From NCBI GenBank assembly GCA_905221605.1, contig CAJNDS010002745.1, positions 507,501 to 571,500 on the forward strand: a stretch of DNA of 64,000 nucleotides, given 5' to 3'. A program made the position numbers and the translations under genes. The DNA is from Symbiodinium natans. Taxonomy: Eukaryota > Sar > Dinophyceae > Suessiales > Symbiodiniaceae. Under the pieces are notes generated by a model. The model searched no databases, had not been told where the DNA came from, and saw nothing but the letters and a program-made list of their open reading frames with translations. Position 1 is the stretch's first letter, and each line of letters begins with the position of its first letter. This document shows positions 54,441 through 64,000 of this stretch, piece by piece.

Positions 54441-54538
54441 GCGAGTTCTTAGCAGGAAATTTGGCGAATTTGGGTACCCCAAATAGTCCCTTACAAAGGG
54501 TAAGCTAGGGGGACGCAAGGTAGAAACTTCCCGAAATC
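54441..54538. mobile_element. family K element
   Basis: GAGTTCTTAGCAGGAAATTT at the left, CGAAATCTTAGTAGACC at the right; homologous to 57978-58075. Confidence 0.5.
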
Positions 54539-54937
54539 TTAGTAGACCCTGACCACTAAACCCTAAACCAAGATTCGAAGAGCAGATGGGACACAAGACC
54601 CCAACACCCCCCCCCCCCCCCCCCCCCTGGTAACAAAAAGTTATGAAAGTCAGAGGTTATGATGTGCAAGAAGATTGAGATAGAGGTGATGGATTGGGGC
54701 CCTGAGCCCTAAACCCTAAACCCTAACCTTAAACCCTAAACCCTAAACCCTAAACCCTAACCTTAAACCCTAAACCCTAAACCCTAAACCCTAAACCCTT
54801 TGCTTGGGAGTTCGATGGCTTGGGGATTTGGGGCTGAAGCCCTTGACCCTCAACTGACCCTCAAGCCTAAACCCCAGAAGACTAAGCCCCGAGTCCCACA
54901 TGGAGACGGGCTCAAGGTTGCAGATCTTGGGTTCTAC

Positions 54938-55000
54938 GACCCTAAACCCTAAACCCTAAACCCTAAACCCTAAACCCTAAACCCTAAACCCTAAACCCTG
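54938..55000. repeat. CCCTAAA array
   Basis: About nine perfect units. The preceding 54800-54937 is open on both strands (minus VEPKICNLEPVSMWDSG) but unresolved. Confidence 0.95.
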
Positions 55001-55330
55001 GTTCTATAGAGGGCTTTGGGACACTTTTGCAGCCACGAACGGCGGCTTCTGCTTGTGGAACCTAGACCACAACCTATCTATATGTACTGAATGCCAGAAC
55101 TACTAGGGGCCCTTAATTGTGATAACTGTGGCCAAAGGAAGTTAAACCTATATATAATGTAGCTTATAACCCATTCAAGAGCAATTGTATAGGTTGTAAG
55201 CCCCTTTAAAGCCATCCTCAGAACTCGGGGGGAGGGGGTCCCTGCTTGAAGGCCCACACACGTGAATCGGAACGCAGGGCACAGCAGACACACGCTCAAC
55301 GCAGCACGTGCTGCCTGCGCGGCCTCTTCC

Positions 55331-55425
55331 TCTAAACCCTAAACCCTAAACCCTAAACCCTAAACCCTAAACCCTAAACCCTAAACCCTAAACCCTAAAC
55401 CCTAAACCCTAAACCCTAACCCTAC
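55331..55425. repeat. CCCTAAA array at donor of exon 55426-55641
   Basis: About 13 units; in gene sense TTTAGGG following the donor GTAGGG directly. Confidence 0.95.
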
Positions 55426-55641
55426 GTCTGCGGCCGCAGCATCTCTGTGGCAGGCCAAGGTGGCCAGCGGTTGGAGCGCAGCGATGATGTTCAGGGGAGG
55501 GCATGGGCCAACTGCATACACGAAGCTACTAGAGCCCATTTTCTTGCCGGCATACTCCGCGTGTAGCCCACTCAATGGCCACGGGTTACCTGGCGCTTCA
55601 AAAAACAGCCCCTTGTCACCAGCGCCGCTGGCACAGCGGCC
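55426..55641 (-). CDS. large exon, function unknown
   Basis: 216-nt minus-strand exon (72 codons, no stop): GDKGLFFEAPGNPWPLSGLH, AEYAGKKMGSSSFVYAVGPC, PPLNIIAALQPLATLACHRD. Acceptor TTTCAG followed by GG; donor GTAGGG. The Gly/Pro and aromatic content suggests a secreted or enzymatic globular domain, but I cannot name it. The plus strand is also open over much of its length. Confidence 0.6.
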
Positions 55642-55687
55642 CTGAAATCAGAAAGGGTTTGGTGCAGCGCTGAGGTCAGGGCGTCTC

Positions 55688-55735
55688 GATGCCGTCGGTC
55701 TGAATGCCCGGCAAGCGCAGATGCAGTGTCGACAC
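55688..55735 (-). CDS. exon upstream of 55426-55641
   Basis: 48 nt, VSTLHLRLPGIQTDGI; acceptor AAGCAG followed by G; donor ATC followed by GAGACG. The intron to the next exon would be only 46 nt, GA to AG, and free of telomere-like repeats. Confidence 0.45.
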
Positions 55736-55948
55736 CTGCTTCTGCAAAACCCTAGGCCCAAACCCTAAACCCTAAACCCTAAACCCTACTACCCTAAACC
55801 CTAAACCAAGATTCCCAAAGTACCACCCTTAAGGCACCCTCTGGACCCTGATGCGGGGGTAGTTGAGGGGCAGAGCACCTGGCAAGGCGGCAAGACATGC
55901 TCAAACTCAAGCCCTGAACCTAGAATCTGTGAAAGTAGGGGCCCTAAA

Positions 55949-55997
55949 CCCTAAACCCTAAACCCTAAACCCTAAACCCTAAACCCTAAACCCTAAA
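55949..55997. repeat. CCCTAAA array between GGGGCCC words
   Basis: Seven units with GGGGCCC on the left and GGGGCCCC on the right: a short direct repeat bounding the block. Confidence 0.9.
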
Positions 55998-56630
55998 CAG
56001 GGGCCCCTGAATATCCATAACTTTACGAAAGGTGTTCTAACAATCTATGTGTTGTAGCAACTGTATCACGGGAATGATAACCACTGACATATTCATCACC
56101 CAATTTGCAACCCGACTTATGTCTTCCGATTTCCAAAGAGGAAACATGCCTTAGAATTGGATTTAGGGTTTTGCAGGGGTTTAGGGTTTAGGGCTTGGGG
56201 TTTAGGGAATAGGGTTTTGGGGTTTAGGATTTAGTTCAGGGCTTGGGGCTTAGGGTTTTGGGGCTTCGGGTTCATGGGGAAGCTGCTCCATGGGAGTCGG
56301 GTCCGGCCGGCCGCTGTGCAGGTCGTCTTTCGGACCAACATGCCCGGGCTCAGGGTTCAGGGTTCAGGGTTCAGGGTTCAGGGTTTAGGGTTTAGGGTTG
56401 AGCGCACAGGGGTCGCAAACATCGCTGAGCACCCCCTAGCCTTTCGACACTCGTCTCACACCGGGAGGTCATGCGAAAAGTGCTCTTTCGTGGGTTCCGA
56501 ACCCCGCTTTGCGAGCCCACGAAACCCTAAACCGCAAAGCACGTAGACCTTGAACCCCAAAGCCTAAACCCCTAAGGGTCCATGTACCCAATTCGGGAAA
56601 CTTGGGCCTTAAGTAAGTACTGCCCACATG

Positions 56631-56824
56631 GCTTAGTTGCTGAGTTCAGAAGCCCCGAAAAAAGTGTACACTTCCAGTTCTATTGGGGAATATAGCGTCC
56701 CAAAAAGTGTAGAGTGTGAACCCTAAACCCTAAACTCTGAACCCTAAACCCTAAACCCTAAACCCCAAACCCTAAAAGCCTAAACCCTAAACCCTAAACC
56801 CTAAACCCTAATCAGCTACTAAGA
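56631..56824. mobile_element. family I element interrupted by CCCTAAA block
   Basis: Left 90 bp (GCTTAGTTGCTGAGTTCAGA to AAAAAGTGTAGAGTGTG) and right end (TCAGCTACTAAG) match the intact copy at 18227-18330. Between them lie about 13 CCCTAAA-type units (56720-56811) absent from that copy. Confidence 0.8.
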
Positions 56825-56878
56825 TAGGGACTTTGGGCCCAAGTATATGATGAGAAGGCACAGGGGCTGGTGGTCTCA

Positions 56879-57011
56879 GGGTAGTTACGTGGTCCCTTAC
56901 CATGGACCCTGTAAATCGGACCCCTCACACACCCCACATATACCCCATACAACCCAAGGGCCCATACTTCACAACCCTAAGGGACCACATGAAGGGCCCA
57001 TATAGCTACCC
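56879..57011. mobile_element. family E element, complete
   Basis: GGGTAGTTACGTGGTCCCTT / AAGGGACCACATGAAGGGCC, ATATAGCTACCCC; core CAAGGGCCCATACTTC. Confidence 0.7.
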
Positions 57012-57399
57012 CTTAGACTTAGGGAACTCCATAAGCCCTAAACCCTAAACCCTAAACCCTGAACCCTAAAGGACTCCATAAGCCGTAGGCCCTAAAGCCT
57101 GAAACCCCAAAAGGCCCAAAGACGCCTCAAAAGTCTCGAGGTTGATCCTGCAGAACCTGAAAGGGCTTAGGGTTTAGGGTTGAGAGCTTATAGGGTTCGA
57201 AGGTCTAGAGCTCCATGCAAGGGTATAGGGTTTAGGGTTTAGGGTTTAGGGTTTCGGGCTAGGCTCTGGGAATTTTGGTTTAGGGCCAATAACATGTTCA
57301 GGGCTGGGTCACGACGCCTGCTGCTGCTATGTAGGGTTTAGGGTTTAGGGTTTAGGGTTTAGGACTTAGGGTTTAGGGTTTAGGGCTGCTCGACTATGT

Positions 57400-57615
57400 T
57401 TAGTTTCTGTGCTTTGAGCACCCCAGGCTGCAATCCTTGCGGAAGTTCCCGAGCCCTGAGCCCAGAACAGTTTTGCTCATACTCAGCATGTACCGTGGCT
57501 GGGAGGCTTCCGAAATTTCAGGTGTCCCTTTGGGGATCCCTTCCATTTGGCTAGTATAAAACATTTGTTGCAAACTCCCAGGTCGTGTCGAGCAGCGACA
57601 AGAAACAGCACACAA
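57400..57615 (-). CDS. coding-looking block, function unknown
   Basis: Minus frame FYTSQMEGIPKGTPEISEAS, QPRYMLSMSKTVLGSGLGNF, ending at a stop near 57400. A second minus frame upstream (PCDCVLFLVAARHDLGVCNK) overlaps. Repeat-free; unknown. Confidence 0.4.
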   Translation of the reverse strand: MCAVSCRCSTRPGSLQQMFYTSQMEGIPKGTPEISEASQPRYMLSMSKTVLGSGLGNFRKDCSLGCSKHRN

Positions 57616-57898
57616 TCACATGGCAAGCACGGCATGACCTGGGCGCTATGGCGAGCAAGTGCACCAAATCAAAGGAGACCAAATCATAGAAGCCCTAAAA
57701 AAAACACCGTCAAACTCAAACCCAAGCTCTTAAGGATAATTCAACATAGCCCATAATGGAAGGACTTTACCATACCCCCCCCCCCCCCAATCTTCTTTTA
57801 AGGGGTATGCCCAAGGGGCATGTTGAACATATCATAGGCAAGCACATCCCACACAACATGTTCTACAGTAACTTGCGCCCACGCAAGGATGTGATGGC

Positions 57899-57942
57899 CT
57901 GTTGTCGTTCTCGCGGACGTATGCAAATCTCTTTGTGAGAAC
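57899..57942 (-). CDS. exon, function unknown
   Basis: 44-nt minus-strand exon VLTKRFAYVRENDN; acceptor TCGGCAG followed by G, donor ACAG followed by GCCATC. Confidence 0.45.
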
Positions 57943-57977
57943 CTGCCGACCATGCAGGATAGCGAAGACTGGCTGGT

Positions 57978-58075
57978 TCTTAGCAGGGAATGGGGGAATG
58001 AGGTACCCTATATCCCCCCTATATATATGTTCCCTTTAAGGGATTATGTAGGGTTTCCCCCATTCCCTACTAAGA
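57978..58075. mobile_element. family K element
   Basis: GTTCTTAGCAGGGAATGGGG / CCCCATTCCCTACTAAGACC, arms of about 24 bp around an AT-rich centre. Confidence 0.65.
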
Positions 58076-58401
58076 CCCACGGGCAAGAGTGCGACCCGGT
58101 TGTTTGTTAAAGGCGCAACGAGCCTTAGCAACTAGACCCGAAACTCTGAAAACATTCACAACAAAGCGACACAACAAGGGGCTCATTTGCCTTTGGATGG
58201 GTATTTGGGGTACTGTAGTTTTTTGTGCGGGACCCTAAACCCTAAACCCTAAACCCTAAACCCGAAACCCTAAACCCTAAACCCTAAACGCTAAACCCTA
58301 AACCCTAAACCCCCTTAGCCCAAACCCTAAACTCTGGAGTGATCGCTGATGTCGGATATTTGTTCGGCACCCGTCTTTGGCAGCCGGCCTGGCAACCCTA
58401 C

Positions 58402-58440
58402 CTCTCCATTCATCTTTTGTCCAAAATGGTAACGCATCAT
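58402..58440 (-). CDS. candidate exon, strand ambiguous
   Basis: Minus: DALPFWTKDEWR before donor GTAGGG. The plus strand is open as well (LMSDICSAPVFGSRPGNPTS). Confidence 0.3.
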
Positions 58441-58737
58441 CTAGGTTAGAGGGTTTAGGGTTTAGGGCCTAAGTTTAGGGTTTGAGGGTCAGAGTTTAGG
58501 GGTTCGGCATCTTTAGGGCGTAGGGCCAGACTCTAACAAAAAAAACAACCCTCTCAAGCCTCCTTCGCGTTCCCAACCCTGTGTTTGGAGTCCCTAGCCG
58601 AACAAGGCCTCAAGGGGCCATGTAGAATGGTATATGCTTAGGGTTTTTAGGGTTTATGGTTTCGGAGCTGGCAGGCACTGGCAGCCTTTTACCCCTCAGT
58701 TCAGATACCCACCATGTAAAACTATGAATGAACCTCT

Positions 58738-58887
58738 ACAGGGGTTCTACCTTTAAGGATGTATCCGTGGGTTTTGGGGGAACCTGCTTATCTTTAAAGA
58801 TCCTTAAGGTCGTATAAGGGCCATATTAGGAATATATTAGGAGGAACATTTAGGGGTACAACCTTAGGGGCACAAGTCTAAATCCCT
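58738..58887 (+). mobile_element. family F element, complete
   Basis: GGGGTTCTACCTTTAAGGAT, TTAGGAGGAACATTTAGGGG, GGCACAAGTCTAAATCCCTT. Confidence 0.65.
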
Positions 58888-59264
58888 TGGGAAGCTTCAA
58901 GTACGGCTCAACGGCCACACCCAAAACCCCCCCCACACCACAAAACCAAAACCACGTTTGCCCTTCAAGCCCTTCCATGTGCACCCTAACTCCTAAAACC
59001 CAAACCCCTATTCCTAAACCCTAAACCCTAATCCCTACACCCAAAAGGCAAAGAACAAACCTAGGCTCCCCCACGGGACGCTTGAGGTGGGTAAAGCGGG
59101 CGTCGGAGCCAAAGCCATCGCGCCTGGAGATTCCGGATGCTTGTCGGGCTTAGGGTTTTACTACTATTTGCTTAAGAACCCCAAAGGAATGAAAGACAAT
59201 AATCCCTATCCTACCCGTACAAGGAAGAATATTTGTATTGGTTACTACTTTTCTATTTTTATTG

Positions 59265-59310
59265 TTTTTTTTTTTTTTTTTTGCGGGGGGGGGGGGGGGG
59301 GGGGTTCTGA
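59265..59310. repeat. poly-T then poly-G tract
   Basis: T-run then about 20 G. A second T-run/G-run pair lies at 59680-59711. Confidence 0.95.
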
Positions 59311-59678
59311 AGCAAACAGGTTTAGGATTGAGGGGGGGCCGGATTCATCTATAGGCACATGCAAACCCAAAACCCAAAACCCCAAAACCCCAAAACAAAG
59401 CTGAGAGTTTAGGGTGAGGTATCCAAGGGCCGTTATTTGGGGTCTTGAAAGGTAGTGCTATACATAGTGCATATATATATATATATATATATACATATAC
59501 GTATACACGGTCACCGCTTCCCCCCCCCCCACTTCCATGATCTAGGCTCATATCTCTGATTTCTCTGATTGAGATGCACGAGCTGCTTGCATTTAAGTAG
59601 ATGGCATTTCTTTCGACACAAGTTGCGGACGAGATTTTGAAGGGGCTTTCGAAATTAGAATACGTTTTTGCTTTTGTT

Positions 59679-59709
<31 letters not shown>

Positions 59710-59780
59710 GGCATTTATGTTAAAATTACAAAAGGGACCACAAGGGAATACTGCGAACCTCTATAATTATTAGGTTCTGC

Positions 59781-59853
59781 GTAGTGAGTGCTTCGATCTT
59801 GGCTTGCTCTGCCTTGGTCTTCTTCAACCTGTCGAGGATCTCCGCAGAGAGGG
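59781..59853 (-). CDS. exon, coiled-coil segment
   Basis: 73-nt minus-strand exon LSAEILDRLKKTKAEQAKIE, ALTT: charged heptad-like helix. Acceptor GTGAG, donor GC (GCAGAACC). Confidence 0.5.
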
Positions 59854-59974
59854 CTCACGCGGACTTTCAACTTCTACCTGCTGGCTTCCCTCTACCGCCG
59901 CATGCCATGCGGTACAGGTGACGGCTTGACCGTTGAGGTTGCGCTCCCCCCCCCCCCCCCCAGTGCCTTGCGGC

Positions 59975-60100
59975 CGAAATCTGAATCATGCCCGGTACTA
60001 CCGAGCCCTGCCCGCCCCCCATGAACATCGCAAATTCCCTGTCGGCCGCCAGGGAGTTGAGGCTGTCTTCGGGTGCCGCGCAACCATCAGCGTCAAGCTC
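59975..60100 (-). CDS. exon, function unknown
   Basis: 126-nt minus-strand exon ELDADGCAAPEDSLNSLAAD, REFAMFMGGGQGSVVPGMIQ-IS; acceptor ATTGAG followed by G, donor TCG followed by GCCGC. A second minus frame is also open. It lies just upstream of the coiled-coil exon 59781-59853, with a G16 tract between. Confidence 0.5.
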
Positions 60101-60454
60101 CTCAATAGGTTCAGCACGCTGTCTTCCGGCGCCTCGTCCCCATACCTACAGATACTAGATCTATTTCATATGTAAAGATTTCCTAAAATCTCAGCCTTAA
60201 ATCCCCAACCATAAACCTGCTCGACCCCCCAAACCCAGACCCTACACCGTAAATCCGAAACTCTGAACCCCCTCAACCCCCTCCCCCCCCCCCCACCCAA
60301 CAAAAACAAACAACAAATATAAACCCTCAATCCCAGAACCTTGATTCCAACCGTAAATCCTATCCGGTTGATATAGGGTTTAGGGATTCGGATTCTAGGG
60401 CTTAGGGTCCCCTAAACCCCGAACCCTGAACCCTAACCTCCACCCAGCTTCCCG

Positions 60455-60538
60455 ATGGTTTGGGGTTTAGGGTTTAGGGTTTAGGGTTTGGGGTTTAGGG
60501 TTTAGGGTTTAGGGTTTAGGGTTTAGGGTTTAGGGTGT
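60455..60538. repeat. TTTAGGG array
   Basis: About eleven units. Confidence 0.95.
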
Positions 60539-60552
60539 TCCTGCTGTTGATG

Positions 60553-60749
60553 GCTTACTTGGAAGCGCTGTTGACCTAGCAAGTCTGCTTAGTATGCCCT
60601 AGAAACCCTGCTATACTCCCCTTCAACCCACTTACTAACTTTAAGCATTGAACCCCAAGTACGAACCCTAGCCCCTAGCCCCTAGCCCCTGAACCCTAAA
60701 CGCTAAACCCTAACCCTACTTACTAAGTCAAAAGCACTTCCAAGCAAGG
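60553..60749. mobile_element. family A element, longest copy
   Basis: GCTTACTTGGAAGCGCTGTT / AAAGCACTTCCAAGCAAGG inverted ends of about 30 bp; centre carries CCCTAGAAACC and CCTAGCCCCTAGCCCC. Confidence 0.65.
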
Positions 60750-60794
60750 TTGCAGGGCTCTTCGGACTCGGGAGTCGCAACTCAAATGAGGTTT

Positions 60795-60905
60795 GTTTAG
60801 GGCTGAGGGTTGAGGGTTGAGGGTTGAGGGCTTAGGGTTTAGGGTTGAGGGTTTAGGGTTTAAGGTTGAGGGTTTAGGGTTTTGGGTTTAGGGTTTAGGG
60901 TGTAC
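60795..60905. repeat. TTGAGGG/TTTAGGG array
   Basis: About 14 units, mixed. Confidence 0.9.
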
Positions 60906-61028
60906 ACTCAGCGTGAGGCTACTGAAAATAGACTCATTCAAAAGCAGCAAGATGTTCAAACTCCAGCATCCCCCAAACCCCCATAGATGGAGGCACTGAA
61001 GCTCCTAGCTTCTTACCTCTCCAGAAAT

Positions 61029-61170
61029 CATGAGTTCTCCCCTCTATACTGCCCCCCTAGGTTTCCCCTTCAAGAACCTTCACTAGGCTTACTTGTCCCT
61101 GAATAGCCCTAACTATGCGGGGGGGAACCCAGGGGGGGTAGTATAGACGGGGCTAGTAGGGGAACTCATG
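61029..61170. mobile_element. family D element, complete
   Basis: CATGAGTTCTCCCCTCTATA, CTGCCCCCCTAGGTTTCCCC / GGGGGGAACCCAGGGGGGGT, AGTATAGACGGGGCTAGTAG, GGGAACTCATG. 142 bp. Confidence 0.75.
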
Positions 61171-61464
61171 AAGAAACACCGTAATTACTTCGTCTACTAC
61201 TGTGCGACTAAAACCTATACCCAAAATCCCGAAAACCCAACCCCTAGACCCCAATGGCCCAAAATCCTAAACCCAATAACACTTGTGTGAAGGAGTTATA
61301 AGCCCTTTATAAGCCCCCAACCTAAAACCCAACCGGAAACCCCCAAAAACACCCTCGACCTGACCTACTCCGTACACACTACACCCTCAAGCCTAAGCCC
61401 AAAACAGCCCCTTTTTAGAGCTCACGCTCAGCCCTACAAACCCGAAACACCCAAAAAGCAACAA

Positions 61465-61605
61465 CCCTAATCCCTAAACCCCTAAACCCCTAAACCCTAA
61501 ACCTCTACACCCTAAACCCCAAACCCGAAACCCTAAACCCTAAACCCCAAACCCCAAACCCCAAACCCCAAACCCTAAACCCTAAACCCTAAACCCTAAA
61601 CCCCA
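61465..61605. repeat. CCCTAAA/CCCCAAA array
   Basis: About 19 units. Confidence 0.95.
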
Positions 61606-61709
61606 TGGCGCCCCGAAAGACCTGCCTGCCAGCCATCTTGGGGTGGCCCGCGATGCACTCGACCGTCCGATCCTCGGTATTCCACCTGCGCTGGTGAAGC
61701 GTTCTAGAT

Positions 61710-61895
61710 GGTTTAGGGTGTAGGGTTTTAGGGTTTAGGGTATAGGGTTTAGGGTTTTAGGGTTTTAGGGTTTAGGGTTTAGGGTTTTAGGGTTTAGGGG
61801 TTTAGGGCTTAGGGCTTAGGGCTTAGGGCTTAGGGTTTAGGGTTTTTCGGGTTTAGGGGTTTAGGGCTTTTGAGTCTACAGGGGTTTAGGGGTTT
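61710..61895. repeat. TTTAGGG/TTTTAGGG mixed array
   Basis: Alternating 7-mer and 8-mer units with CTTAGGG. Confidence 0.95.
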
Positions 61896-62192
61896 AGGGT
61901 CAGCTCTCAAAAAAAGTGGTCCTTTTTTTTGGCGCCCTAAAATATTTCGGCCCGCCCTGTAATAGTAGTCCCGAAAGGGAGTTTGGAGAAGTGACCAGGG
62001 TTTCGGGCTTCTGGTCTTAGGGTGAGTCTTTGTAGTTGAGGGCGGGCCCCGAATGTTGAACATGTTATGTACTATGTACACCCGGGAGCTTGATGGGATT
62101 TAGGTCGGGTTTCCGATTGCGGTTTAGGAGTTTGGGCTTAGAACCCGGGTTTAGGTCGTTCGGCACCTTCAGCTCGAATTATCGATAAGACT

Positions 62193-62303
62193 TGGCAGCC
62201 CAGTAACCATCTTTTCATAAGGGCACCACTGTGGGTCCGTTCCTTCATAAGGGAACGGTGAACCAAAACAAGCAGATGGCACCACTGGGCTACCGAGATC
62301 AAG
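62193..62303. mobile_element. single-copy inverted-repeat element
   Basis: CAGCCCAGTAACCATCTTTT / CAGATGGCACCACTGGGCTA arms; inner second hairpin CCGTTCCTTCATAAGGGAAC. Confidence 0.6.
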
Positions 62304-62339
62304 ATGAGTTTTGGTTTTGGAGGTCAAAGCTCGCAATGT

Positions 62340-62420
62340 TTAACCCTAAACCCTAAACCCTAAACCCTAAACCCTAAACCCTAAACCCTAAACCCTAAAC
62401 CCTAAACCCTAAACCCTAAC
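62340..62420. repeat. CCCTAAA array
   Basis: Eleven perfect units. Confidence 0.97.
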
Positions 62421-62430
62421 ACTTCGACGC

Positions 62431-62491
62431 CTGTCCACTTCCTACGAGTACGACGCGATCTGTCAGGTCCGCCTTCTGGCAGGTTCGCAAC
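62431..62491 (-). CDS. exon with basic stretch, function unknown
   Basis: 61-nt minus-strand exon VANLPEGGPDRSRRTRRKWT; acceptor GTTGAG followed by G, donor ACAG followed by GCGTCG. The basic run could be a nuclear localisation signal. Confidence 0.5.
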
Positions 62492-62624
62492 CTCAACCGC
62501 CCTCGGCCCTCAACCCTAAACCCTAAGCCCTAAACCCTAAACCCTAAACCCTAACCCTAAACCCTAAACCCTAAACGGTTTAGACCGAAGCTGTGTTGAA
62601 GGGAAGGGTTGCTGCCAGCAGCCT

Positions 62625-62648
62625 CGTGCTCTTCATGTGAGTATACCT
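62625..62648 (-). CDS. candidate 24-nt exon (VYSHEEHE)
   Basis: Acceptor GAAGAG followed by G; donor CACGAG followed by GCTGCT. The frame extends as EAAGSNPSLQHSF if the donor is unused. Confidence 0.35.
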
Positions 62649-63084
62649 CTTCTCCCAGGGTCGGTACAAAGTCCCTTCTACCCTAGGCCCTAAACCCTAA
62701 CCCTAAACCCTAAACCCTAAACCCAAAGCCCAAAACCCTAACCCCAAACCCTAAACCCAACAGAACCCAGGCACCCATACTTCCGAACCCTCTAAGATAA
62801 GGGACCACAATCCAGGACGATGTAACTACTGGCTACCTGGGTCACCGACGTGAGGCAAAGAAATCCGAAACTAAACCCTAAACCCAAGATGCAAGTGGCT
62901 AAGCCCTATATAAACCCTAAAACCTGAAACCTTAAGCCCTTGACTAAGACCCAACTTAAGGCTTCTTGTTGCGGGCTGTTCAGCTTTATCTTGGGTGAGG
63001 TTTGGTCTGTCAGCTTCTGGGCCTACAGGGCTTTAGGATCATCCTGTTCAAGGCTATAGGGTTTAGGGTTTAGGGTCATGTAGG

Positions 63085-63400
63085 GTAGACTCTCAGGGTA
63101 ATTACATGGTCCCTCCATACAAGCCAAGTCATCCACGTCCAGCTGGCATTTCTCAGATTCTCTGCCCAGAACTTTGGAAGTAGCTTCATGTCGAGCGCAT
63201 TGTTGTGCCGGTCGCGGAGGACGCCGCTCATGGTGTTGAGCACCGTGTCGTGCTGTAGCGCACGCTCTGCTGCTTGCAGTTTCTGCGCGGCCGCCCCCAG
63301 AAGCATCAATCCATGTCTTGTGTTTGATGAAAAACTGGGACACAGCACCTTGCACCTCACCGCCCCTCTGTCGAGCCGTCACCCCTATTTCTCCCCGCCT
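63085..63400 (-). CDS. coding-looking block, function unknown
   Basis: Two overlapping minus frames. The better reads AAAQKLQAAERALQHDTVLN, TMSGVLRDRHNNALDMKLLP; the other gives AVSQFFIKHKTWIDASGGG upstream and GRESEKCQLDVDDLACME downstream. A frame change or a small intron is likely. Its left end abuts a family E terminus (TACATGGTCCCT, 63103-63115). Confidence 0.45.
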
Positions 63401-63672
63401 CTAAACCCTAAACCCTAAACCCTAAACCCTAAACCCTAAACTACACAACCCAAGGGCTCCTCAAGAACTCTTTAAAGGAGCTAAATGACCATCTTGCGAG
63501 ACCATGCAACTTGCCTTATCAAAAGACCTTGGACCCACTTTCCCCCCCAGGGACTGCGGGGTTTAGCTTCGGGGTTTGCTGGGTTTAGGGTTTAAGGAGC
63601 TTTGGAGATTCCGGGGGTACCTGAAGGGCTCCATATGCCTGTGTAGTATATGGCTTGGGCCTCAACAAAGGG

Positions 63673-63790
63673 TTTCCATATGGGGGCTTACGAAACAGAA
63701 GGGTACCCCCTTCATACCCCAAATAGAACAGAATCCCCTTTGAAGGGACTCCCCAAAGGGTACCCCCCAATTTTCGGAAACCCCCATATG
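63673..63790. mobile_element. family H element with full inverted ends
   Basis: CCATATGGGGGCTTACGAAA / TTTTCGGAAACCCCCATATG with internal GGGTACCCCC on both sides; about 118 bp. It shows what the other partial H copies have lost. Confidence 0.7.
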
Positions 63791-64000
63791 GTGGCTGTCG
63801 GCCCGAGAACTACATGGACTCCAATTTGAGGGTTTAGGGTGCATAGAGGGTATAGGATTTAGGGCTTAGGTTTTGGGGTTAGGGCCCAGGCCTGTAGACG
63901 CAAGTCTTGGAGGAGAAGTACACGTTGCCGTCCTATGCGCGTGAAAGGGCGGTCGCCCCTTGGCAGCCCTCAACCCCAGGTCAGACTGAGGCCGTAAAAC

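Noticed and set aside
55460-55645. Plus-strand 61-codon frame
   Set aside because: The minus strand gives a 72-codon stop-free exon with exact acceptor and donor and more protein-like content.
59787-60175. Plus-strand frames over 59.8-60.2 kb
   Set aside because: The minus strand gives better protein text (coiled coil, acidic exon) with matching splice signals.

Overview
This window looks like nuclear DNA of a dinoflagellate, or possibly another alveolate or alga with Arabidopsis-type telomere repeats. The evidence is: (i) TTTAGGG/CCCTAAA blocks scattered through nearly all 64 kb, so not a chromosome end; (ii) two genes rebuilt exon by exon, with introns that mostly start with GC or GA and end with AG, a hallmark of dinoflagellates; (iii) tiny exons (15-126 nt) separated by introns of about 0.05-3 kb; (iv) every gene I can recognise lies on the minus strand, fitting unidirectional gene arrays. 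Most long open frames in the window are translations of repeats, not genes.

Layout, left to right. 1-930: AT-rich and repeat-poor, nothing recognisable. 1.3-6.4 kb (minus): seven phase-compatible exons of the proline-rich C-terminal part of an unidentified protein; more coding fragments, some frameshifted, continue to about 12.8 kb. 13.5-20.2 kb (minus): a SUMO gene in 8 exons, including a 15-nt microexon. 20.4-33.3 kb: repeats, hairpin elements and about 15 coding-looking exons, mainly minus strand, that I cannot name. 22.4-23.3 kb: a composite of two nearly identical 230-bp foldback elements around a 237-bp GTTAAC palindrome. 33.7-43.8 kb (minus): a mitochondrial CGFS-type monothiol glutaredoxin (GLRX5-like) in 10 exons. 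Its 3-kb second intron holds two CGCGTCCG arrays around a G-rich hairpin minisatellite. 44-64 kb: more repeats and exon fragments, none named; the best are at 51.2, 52.1, 52.8-53.0, 55.4-55.7 and 60.0 kb.

Main pattern. Exons are usually flanked on the left by CCCTAAA blocks and on the right by TTTAGGG blocks. Read along the gene, introns therefore tend to open with TTTAGGG and close with CCCTAAA just before the acceptor. Of the 16 introns in the two recognised genes, I count 12 with CCCTAAA-type repeats near the acceptor and 11 with TTTAGGG-type repeats near the donor. About a dozen families of short inverted-repeat (MITE-like) elements sit inside introns. At least two have an end at or next to a splice junction, as introners do, and several copies are themselves split by a telomere-like block. 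My working model is a genome colonised by small inverted-repeat introners, with telomere-like arrays as a recurrent, expanding part of the introns.

SUMO acts in protein modification and GLRX5 in mitochondrial iron-sulfur cluster assembly. They share no pathway, so their neighbourhood implies no functional link. Exon calls outside these genes are inferences from open frame plus splice signals. Several segments can be read on either strand, as stated in each entry.
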